Shown: positions 58,262 to 64,000 of the stretch, piece after piece
Position numbering within the stretch: position 1 is the stretch's first letter
Layout of the letters: each line of letters begins with the position of its first letter
DNA from: CAYVRJ01 sp964453645
GTDB lineage: Bacteria > Bacillota > Clostridia > Christensenellales > JAWKQI01
Direction: 5' to 3'
Length of the DNA: 64,000 bases
Assembly (NCBI GenBank): GCA_964453645.1
Contig: CAYVRJ010000001.1
Span: 124,001 to 188,000, forward strand
Notes under the pieces: model-generated
Databases searched by the model: none
What the model saw: the letters and a program-made list of their open reading frames with translations, nothing else
What the model was told of the DNA's origin: nothing
Made by a program: the position numbers and the translations under genes

Positions 58262-59544
58262 TTCACATAATCCTCCCCGCCCGGCAAGGTATTTTCAAAA
58301 AAATTCAGTTGTTTAAACGTACTGTTTTGCACCATTGACATAGCCTTGTCCGAGAGCAGTGCAGCAATGGTGGGTTCGTTGACGGAATAGTTGTCCATGG
58401 GTTTGTGGTTGCAGGTGATGAAATACTGTGCACGCTTGAGCACCACGCCAATCTTTTTTAAACCGTCAAAATCCAATCGCCCCACCCTGCGGCTGCGCAC
58501 AATGCGGTTTGCACTGTTCACGCCGATGCCCGGCACCCGGAGCAGCATTTCATAATCGGCAGTGTTCACTTCCACCGGGAATAAGTGCAGGTTGTTCAGC
58601 GCCCAGTTGCACTTGGGGTCTAACAGGGGGTTGAAGTTTTGGTTGTGTTCGTCCAACAGTTCGTCGGCATGAAACCCGTAGAACCGAAGCAGCCAGTCCG
58701 CCTGATACAGCCGGTGCTCCCGGAGAAGGGGTGGTTTTGTATCTACCGAAGGTAGGTTTTTGCCCGAAACGGCAGGAATGTATGCGGAAAAGAACACCCG
58801 CTTGAGGGCATATTTTTTATACAGGGCTGCGGTGAGCTTGAGAATCTGATAGTCGGTCTCAGGGGTTGCCCCCACGATCATTTGGGTACTCTGCCCGGCG
58901 GGCACAAACTTTTTGGCACTTCTGTATTTAACAATATCCGTTGCGTTTTCGGCAACACCTTGGGCGATCTGCCCCATGGGTTTGATGATGGATTCCTTGG
59001 TCTTTTGAGGGGCGAGAAGCTGCAGGCTTGCGTTGGAGGGCAGTTCAATGTTCACGCTCATGCGGTCTGCCAACATACCCAACTGTTGAATCAGTGCAGG
59101 ATCGGCACCGGGAATGGCCTTCACGTGGATATACCCCGTAAACCGATACGACTCCCGAAGCAGGGTGAGCGCCTGAATCATCATCTCACAGGTGTGATCG
59201 GGGGTGCCCACCACGCTGGAGCTTAAAAACAACCCTTCAATATAATTCCGACGATAAAACTGAATGGTCAGCTCTGCTAGTTCTGGGGGAGAAAAGGTGG
59301 CACGGGGGATGTCGTTGCTCTGGCGGTTGATGCAATATTCGCAATCGTAAATACAGGCGTTGCTGAGCAGCACCTTGAGCAGGGAGATACACCTGCCATC
59401 GGCTGCAAAGGAATGACAAATACCGGCAGCAACAGCACTGCCGATACTACCCTTTTTGGACTTCCGATCCACACCGCTGGAGGTACAAGCCACGTCATAC
59501 TTGGCGGCATCGGATAGGATCGTCAATTTATCAACCAGATCCAT
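58240..59544 (-). CDS. Radical SAM protein of putative DNA modification/repair (TIGR03916-like)
   Basis: A 434-aa radical SAM enzyme. The cluster motif is CIYDCEYCINR (CxxxCxxC). The family blocks FLSSSVVGTPDHTCEMMIQAL and a C-terminal helix-hairpin-helix segment (LLRVPGIGVNSANRIVRSRR) that should bind DNA are visible. The HhH end supports a DNA substrate. Start at ATG 59544 with AGGAGA upstream; an earlier ATG at 59550 is too close to it. Its promoter is bracketed by a 10-bp inverted repeat. Confidence 0.85.
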   Translation of the reverse strand: MDLVDKLTILSDAAKYDVACTSSGVDRKSKKGSIGSAVAAGICHSFAADGRCISLLKVLLSNACIYDCEYCINRQSNDIPRATFSPPELAELTIQFYRRNYIEGLFLSSSVVGTPDHTCEMMIQALTLLRESYRFTGYIHVKAIPGADPALIQQLGMLADRMSVNIELPSNASLQLLAPQKTKESIIKPMGQIAQGVAENATDIVKYRSAKKFVPAGQSTQMIVGATPETDYQILKLTAALYKKYALKRVFFSAYIPAVSGKNLPSVDTKPPLLREHRLYQADWLLRFYGFHADELLDEHNQNFNPLLDPKCNWALNNLHLFPVEVNTADYEMLLRVPGIGVNSANRIVRSRRVGRLDFDGLKKIGVVLKRAQYFITCNHKPMDNYSVNEPTIAALLSDKAMSMVQNSTFKQLNFFENTLPGGEDYVKCLTGQM

Positions 59545-59575
59545 ACACATCTCCTGCTTTCATTTGTAAAAAACC

Positions 59576-59622
59576 ATTTACTCTAGTATACCACAAAGAA
59601 TAAATATTTCAATAGAGTAAAT
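59576..59622 (-). promoter_or_regulatory. Promoter of the radical SAM gene, bracketed by an inverted repeat
   Basis: On the minus strand TTGAAA (59612-59607) and TATACT (59590-59585) are 16 nt apart. ATTTACTCTA (59576-59585) and TAGAGTAAAT (59613-59622) are perfect 10-bp inverted repeats, one touching the -10 box and one directly next to the -35 box, so a dimeric or looping repressor could occlude it. Confidence 0.55.
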
Positions 59623-59655
59623 AAAAAGAATGTATATTTGTTTTTATTTTAATGC

Positions 59656-59683
59656 TTGTATTTAACAAAAAAGGAATTATAAT
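59656..59683 (+). promoter_or_regulatory. Promoter of the second Fe-S aldo/keto reductase
   Basis: TTGTAT (59656-59661) and TATAAT (59678-59683) with a 16-nt spacer. Start near 59690 favours the GTG start at 59715 over the longer ORF. Confidence 0.6.
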
Positions 59684-59714
59684 GTATATATACATAAAAC
59701 TTGGAGGTAGGGTC

Positions 59715-60863
59715 GTGGTTTACAGAGAATTGGGCAAAACAGGGATGTCAGCAAGTATCATCGGCTTAGGGGCTGAACACTTAGACAACAAACCATACAG
59801 CGTTGTGGAAGAGGTCATTCACGCTGCACTGGAACAGGAGATCAACATCATCGACGTGTTCATGCCGGGTAAGGAAGTGCGGGGGTTCATCGGCAAGGCC
59901 TTGGGCACAAACCGAAACAAGGTGATGATTCAGGGGCACATCGGTTCTTGCGATCTCAACGAACAGTACGACAGGAGCAGAGACTTAGACGTGTGCAAAC
60001 GTTATTTCGACGACCTGCTCACGCAACTCAACACCGATCACATCGAACTGGGTATGATGTTTTTTATCGACACAAAGAGCGATTTTCACGGTGTATTCGA
60101 TACACCGTATATCAAGTATGTACAGCAGCTCAAGAGGGAGGGCATGATTCAAGCCATTGGCTTTAGCTCCCACAACCCGGAGACGGCCATGAAAGTGATT
60201 GAGACGGGGGTGGCGGAAATGATGATGTTTTCCATCAATCCGGCATTCGACTTAACCCCGTCAGATCAGTACGTGTTCGATACCTTTGACGACAACTTTA
60301 ACAAGCAGACGTACGAATCCTTTGATCCAAAGCGGATTGAATTGTATAACGAATGTCAGCGAGGAAACATTGGAATCACCGTGATGAAAACCTTTGGGGC
60401 GGGTAAGCTGCTTTCCAAAGAACACACCCCCTTTGGACGTCCCATGACATCCGGCCAGTGCATCCACTATGCATTAAACCGTCCGGCAGTGGCTAGCGTG
60501 CTGCTGGGTTGCCGTTCCCGCCAGGAAGTGCTGGATTCGGTGAACTATTTAAACTTAACCGACGAGGAAAAGGATTACGCACCCATCATTCAAACCTACA
60601 AGAAGGACTTTATGGGCAACTGCCTGTATTGCAGCCACTGCCAACCCTGTCCCGTACAGATCGACATTGCGGCAGTGAACAAATATTTGGACATCGCCCT
60701 CATCGACGAAGGGAATATCCCCAAGAGCATCGTGTCCCACTACAAAACCTTGGAACGACATGGGTCGGACTGCACTGGTTGCAAGCAATGCGAGGAGCGG
60801 TGTCCCTTTGCCGTACCCGTGGCTAAAAACATGAAGCGGGCAGAGGAGCTGTTCGGATTGTAG
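59715..60863 (+). CDS. Aldo/keto reductase with C-terminal 2x[4Fe-4S] domain
   Basis: A 382-aa protein. N-terminal YRELGKTGMSASIIGLGAEHLDN is standard for this group. The usual catalytic residues are partly unusual: the Asp/Tyr region reads INIIDVFMPGKE, without the NYDxAxxY form. C-terminal ferredoxin motifs CLYCSHCQPCP and CTGCKQCEERCP. Start GTG 59715 with GGAGG 7 nt upstream. Redox partner likely ferredoxin; substrate unknown. It is a distant paralogue of the gene at 26089-27012. Confidence 0.82.
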   Translation: MVYRELGKTGMSASIIGLGAEHLDNKPYSVVEEVIHAALEQEINIIDVFMPGKEVRGFIGKALGTNRNKVMIQGHIGSCDLNEQYDRSRDLDVCKRYFDDLLTQLNTDHIELGMMFFIDTKSDFHGVFDTPYIKYVQQLKREGMIQAIGFSSHNPETAMKVIETGVAEMMMFSINPAFDLTPSDQYVFDTFDDNFNKQTYESFDPKRIELYNECQRGNIGITVMKTFGAGKLLSKEHTPFGRPMTSGQCIHYALNRPAVASVLLGCRSRQEVLDSVNYLNLTDEEKDYAPIIQTYKKDFMGNCLYCSHCQPCPVQIDIAAVNKYLDIALIDEGNIPKSIVSHYKTLERHGSDCTGCKQCEERCPFAVPVAKNMKRAEELFGL

Positions 60864-60873
60864 AGTCAGAAGT

Positions 60874-60902
60874 GTCACAGAAGGACAAATGTGACGTTTT
60901 TT
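60874..60902 (+). terminator. Intrinsic terminator after the second aldo/keto reductase
   Basis: GTCACA and TGTGAC form a 6-bp stem with a 10-nt loop, followed by GTTTTTT. Confidence 0.7.
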
Positions 60903-60915
60903 GGTTGAATCATTA

Positions 60916-60955
60916 CCAAAAGTGACGATTTTATGCCAAAAGTGAAGGATTCATG
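60916..60955 (+). repeat. Two tandem 20-bp repeats upstream of the receiver gene
   Basis: Copies 60916-60935 and 60936-60955 both start CCAAAAGTGA and end ATG, and match at 15 or more of 20 positions. They end 13 bp before a likely -35 box. A 20-bp period puts both on the same helix face, as for activator sites. Confidence 0.65.
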
Positions 60956-60968
60956 CCTGTAGATACTA

Positions 60969-60998
60969 TAGACAAAATATTTACTATTGTGATATCAT
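60969..60998 (+). promoter_or_regulatory. Probable promoter of the receiver-domain gene
   Basis: TAGACA (60969-60974) and TATCAT (60993-60998), 18-nt spacer. Both boxes are imperfect, consistent with need for an activator. Confidence 0.4.
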
Positions 60999-61052
60999 GG
61001 TTTCAGTATCCAGTTAAATATACACTGGGTTTTACAAAAGAGGTGAATAACC

Positions 61053-62021
61053 ATGAACGAAGCATCCAAAATCTACAAAGTGCTGTATTCCATTGGGTGT
61101 CTGTTACCTGATGACATTTCCAACCGAGAAATCAATGGCATTTTTACTATTTTAGATACCTTGACAGATACCATCGAACAAGATATTGTTCAGTTAAAAA
61201 AATACTGCATTGAGCGGGACAAGCCAAACTTTCTCTCAAAGATGTATGACATGAAACAAATTCTGCACAAGGGGCACATATACATCCCCGTGTGCGACAC
61301 GTTGCTGCAACACATCACAGAGGGAAAGTTTTCGGCCTGCGAAGTACTGTTGGATAAATTTGTATCGGCGGTTTCTTCCCTGCTCATCGACTTTCAAGTG
61401 GCACAACTCAAGGAAGATCAAGACGGCAACGATGCCCTGCGCCACAGCAGGCTGATGATCCAACTGGAGTGTTGCATTCTCGAAAACAACAGGCAACAAT
61501 TTCAAAAGGTCATGGATCAACTCAATAAGTCCAGCGTCCAGGGGATGGGCCAGTATTTGTTTGCCATTCGCGATTTAGTAAATCAGGGGGATGATGAACA
61601 GGCATTAAAGCTCTTTCAACGCCTAAAACAAACCTTAAATCAAAACTATAGTTGTGTGCCCGAAGCGAAGCCCATCATCTTGGCGGTGGACGACCGTTCG
61701 GATATTTTAAATTCGCTCAAATCCATCTTATCTCTAAAATATCAGTTTTATGGCGTGACATCGGGGGATGCAGCGCTGCAATTCTTGGAAAAAATTAGCC
61801 CCGATCTGTTTATTTTAGATATTCAAATGCCAGGTATGGACGGTTTTGAGCTGGCCAGCAGGGCACAAATTAAGGAAAAAAACAAACCCTTGTTGTTTTT
61901 AACTGGAAATGCCAGCAGGGAAAACGTTGCAAAAGCCTTGCGCATTGGTGCCGAGGATTTATTGGTGAAACCCTGCGACGATAAAACGGTTTTAGCTAAA
62001 GTAGAGAGTATTTTGGGTTAG
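61053..62021 (+). CDS. Response-regulator receiver protein with unknown N-terminal domain
   Basis: A 322-aa protein whose C-terminal 120 residues form a receiver domain (PIILAVDDRSDILNSLKSIL, phospho-acceptor Asp256 in LFILDIQMPGMDG, LFLTGNAS with Thr, and LLVKPCD with Lys). The N-terminal 200 residues are all-helical and do not match a domain I recognise. A receiver at the C-terminus with no output domain after it suggests signalling by protein contact. AAGAGGTG precedes the ATG. The sensor gene follows after 4 bp, so the two are very likely a pair. Confidence 0.82.
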   Translation: MNEASKIYKVLYSIGCLLPDDISNREINGIFTILDTLTDTIEQDIVQLKKYCIERDKPNFLSKMYDMKQILHKGHIYIPVCDTLLQHITEGKFSACEVLLDKFVSAVSSLLIDFQVAQLKEDQDGNDALRHSRLMIQLECCILENNRQQFQKVMDQLNKSSVQGMGQYLFAIRDLVNQGDDEQALKLFQRLKQTLNQNYSCVPEAKPIILAVDDRSDILNSLKSILSLKYQFYGVTSGDAALQFLEKISPDLFILDIQMPGMDGFELASRAQIKEKNKPLLFLTGNASRENVAKALRIGAEDLLVKPCDDKTVLAKVESILG

Positions 62022-62025
62022 TGCC

Positions 62026-64000
62026 ATGGTATTGAAGAATACGACATTTAAAAGAATATGGTTTGCTGCCACCTGTCTGCTGGTGCTGCTTTTGGTGACA
62101 GGCAGTTTGTTTGCCTTTTCTGCAAGCTTGCGCAACGATTTAACGGTCTCTACATTTAATTCTTTGGATGAGGTGATTCAGCAGCAAAAGTTGGGATTCA
62201 CCTCCAAGATCAAGGGTGAGATCGATTTAATGAAAACCTTAGCGGAGTCCATCTCCCAGGACATCGAAGCCACGTCCTACAACGATTTACAAGTCTCTCT
62301 TGGCAGAATTATTGAAAACACCGAATTTAGTTATATGGCTATTGTGCGGCTCAACGGCAAGGGAATTGGGGATAGCGGAATTCACATAGATGTGGGTGAC
62401 AACGAGTATTTTAAAAAGGCAGCACAAGGGGAGACATTTATTTCTGAACCCTATCAACCCCCCTTTGATGTGGGAGAAGTTATTGCCGTTGCAACCCCAG
62501 TGTTTTCTAACGGCAGGCAAAAGGCCGTGCTGGTTGGTTACTACGAACTAAAAGAGATCAAAGGGCTGCTGTTTACTTCCTTTGAGGGAAACGGGTATGC
62601 CTATGTGTGCACATCCGACGGCAAGGTGATCACGAGAACGGATTCGCCCATCGCATTGGATATTCCAAACATTTTAGATGCCTATAAAGACGCAGCGGTG
62701 CGCAGCGGGGACTCCCACGAAACGGTTTTGGTAAATATGCACCACGGAAAGAGCGGGGGAGCGGATTACACCATGGAGGGTCAGAGGCGCATCATGGGTT
62801 ATACCCCTGCGGGGGTGAAAGATTGGTACATCGTCACGGTGGCCTACTACGACGTGATTGCAGGGGAATACACCAAGCTGATGAGCAAGGTTTCGGTCCT
62901 TTGTTTTGTAATTGTGGGGATATTTTCCCTGCTCTTAGGCATTTTGATGCGCAACTACTATTTGTTGAAAAAAGCCCAGATACAAAAACAAGAGGCGGAA
63001 GAGCGGGTGAGTCTTGCGTTTGATGCAACGCCCCTTGGCTGTACCCTCATCGATCGAAACATGAAGCGGGTGATTATCAACAGCGAGGTAAAAAGGCTGC
63101 TGGATATCCCCGAAGGGGACGAAGGGAAGTACGAGGATATTGCCTTTAACTTTTCCCCCGAGTATCAGCCCGATGGAAGAAAATCCTCGGATCTGGTGTT
63201 ACGGTACTTAAACATTGCCTTTGAAGAGGGCGAGATTGATTTTGATTGGATGCATCAAAGTCTGAGCGGGGAGCTCATTCCCACCCACGTAACCCTGGTT
63301 CGGCTGATGTTTAAAGAAGAATACGTAGTTGCCGCATATATTAAAGACATGCGGAAAGAAAAAGCTGCGGAAAAGAAGCTTGTTTATGCGGAGAAGCGTG
63401 CACAGGTGATCTTGGATGCAACGCCCTTTTGCTGCCAACTGTGGGACAAGAACTACAACGTCATCGATTGTAATCATGCGGCAGTTAAGCTGTTTGGCCT
63501 GAGGGACAAAGCGGAGTACAACCAGCGTTTCTTTGAACTCTCTCCCCCCTTCCAGCCCGATGGAACACCCTCCCATATCCTTGCCAGGAACTATGTGCGG
63601 GAAGCCTTTGAGACGGGTAAAAAGAAATTCGAGTGGACGCACTACAAACTGGACGGGGAACCCGTGCCCACTGAAATCACATTAGTGAGACTGGAATACA
63701 TGGGCCAGCCGATTGTTGCGGGATTCACAAGGGATTTGCGGGGCATTCGGGAGGCGGAAGCGAAGATGCGGGAGGCCGACGATCGCGCACAGATTATGCT
63801 GAACGCAACGCCCATTTGCTGCACCCTGTGGGACAGCGACTTTAATGTGGTGGATTGCAACCGGGAAGCACTGACTTTATTTAAACTTGCAGATAAGGAG
63901 GAGTACTGCAAGCGGTTTGCGGAACTCTCTCCCAAATATCAACCCGACGGACGGTTGTCGCGGGAAGTTGGTACCGAATATTTTATAAAGGCATTAAATG
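62026..64000 (+). CDS. Membrane sensor with Cache-like domain and tandem PAS repeats (3' end outside window)
   Basis: An open reading frame of 658 codons that runs off the right edge. It has a membrane helix (about residues 10-32), an extracytoplasmic double-Cache-like sensor (about 35-285), a second helix (about 291-312) and at least three homologous PAS units starting near residues 326, 458 and 587. Units 2 and 3 share the pattern AQ..L.ATP.CC.LWD..(N/F)NV.DCN and FELSP..QPDG. A histidine kinase or diguanylate cyclase output domain should follow beyond 64000. The start at 62026 is 4 bp after the receiver gene; TTGGG is the only weak ribosome binding site, so coupling is likely. Confidence 0.8.
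   Translation, partial: MVLKNTTFKRIWFAATCLLVLLLVTGSLFAFSASLRNDLTVSTFNSLDEVIQQQKLGFTSKIKGEIDLMKTLAESISQDIEATSYNDLQVSLGRIIENTEFSYMAIVRLNGKGIGDSGIHIDVGDNEYFKKAAQGETFISEPYQPPFDVGEVIAVATPVFSNGRQKAVLVGYYELKEIKGLLFTSFEGNGYAYVCTSDGKVITRTDSPIALDIPNILDAYKDAAVRSGDSHETVLVNMHHGKSGGADYTMEGQRRIMGYTPAGVKDWYIVTVAYYDVIAGEYTKLMSKVSVLCFVIVGIFSLLLGILMRNYYLLKKAQIQKQEAEERVSLAFDATPLGCTLIDRNMKRVIINSEVKRLLDIPEGDEGKYEDIAFNFSPEYQPDGRKSSDLVLRYLNIAFEEGEIDFDWMHQSLSGELIPTHVTLVRLMFKEEYVVAAYIKDMRKEKAAEKKLVYAEKRAQVILDATPFCCQLWDKNYNVIDCNHAAVKLFGLRDKAEYNQRFFELSPPFQPDGTPSHILARNYVREAFETGKKKFEWTHYKLDGEPVPTEITLVRLEYMGQPIVAGFTRDLRGIREAEAKMREADDRAQIMLNATPICCTLWDSDFNVVDCNREALTLFKLADKEEYCKRFAELSPKYQPDGRLSREVGTEYFIKALN

Noticed and set aside
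59576..59622. LexA/SOS operator at the radical SAM promoter.
   Set aside because: The sequence has none of the CGAAC/GTTCG core of the Firmicute SOS box.

Overview
The window looks like a piece of chromosome from an anaerobic, endospore-forming Firmicute of the class Clostridia. The signs are a full rnfCDGEAB operon, sporulation genes of the SipL and YtxC types, IreB/RuvX/DUF1292, strong AGGAGG-type ribosome binding sites, many lipoproteins and sortase-free secreted wall hydrolases, and Fe-S aldo/keto reductases. The genus cannot be fixed from this sequence. No rRNA, tRNA, CRISPR array, transposase or prophage gene was seen.

Layout. 1-4.3 kb: end of a phosphohexomutase, manC, an alpha-1,2-fucosyltransferase and a membrane-anchored phosphoesterase (nucleotide-sugar and glycan cassette). 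4.4-10.8 kb: HD-GYP phosphodiesterase, small FtsL-like membrane protein, MecA-type class B PBP, sipL, ytxC, maf. 10.8-17.6 kb (minus strand): adh, yebC, rnfC-D-G-E-A-B, maf as one probable transcript for redox and ion-gradient energy metabolism. 17.6-20.3 kb: DegV protein, small membrane protein, cofactor-independent phosphoglycerate mutase. 20.4-25.8 kb: five overlapping or closely spaced envelope genes (NlpC/P60 hydrolase, HExxH secreted protein, lipoprotein, amidase, TrkA-C membrane protein). 25.8-29.7 kb: ireB, Fe-S aldo/keto reductase, ruvX, DUF1292, then a split chromate-type transporter. 29.8-39.8 kb: MFS transporter and an alpha-glucan/sucrose operon (binding protein, two permeases, amylosucrase, 4-alpha-glucanotransferase, MsmK-like ATPase) with a divergent YesL-like gene. 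42.9-52.7 kb: LacI regulator, TIM-barrel sugar isomerase, ribose-type ABC transporter with two permeases, then a split transketolase on the other strand: a catabolic locus for a short-chain sugar or polyol. 52.7-64 kb: second DegV, a probable type I toxin-antitoxin locus, PutP symporter, XRE regulator, esterase lipoprotein, a two-gene DNA-repair pair (DUF4130 plus radical SAM), second Fe-S aldo/keto reductase, orphan receiver protein, and the start of a Cache/multi-PAS sensor that runs off the window.

Most notable non-coding structure: (1) a par/Fst-like type I toxin-antitoxin candidate at 53.70-54.02 kb, with a 27-codon hydrophobic ORF, two convergent consensus promoters, a shared terminator hairpin and 10-bp direct repeats; (2) four tandem 55-bp two-hairpin repeats in front of the ribose-type binding protein; (3) a 24-nt leader element repeated in front of manC, adh and the phosphoglycerate mutase gene; (4) a 183-bp inverted-repeat element at 50.03-50.21 kb; (5) five convergent gene pairs that share a 4-nt stop-codon overlap.
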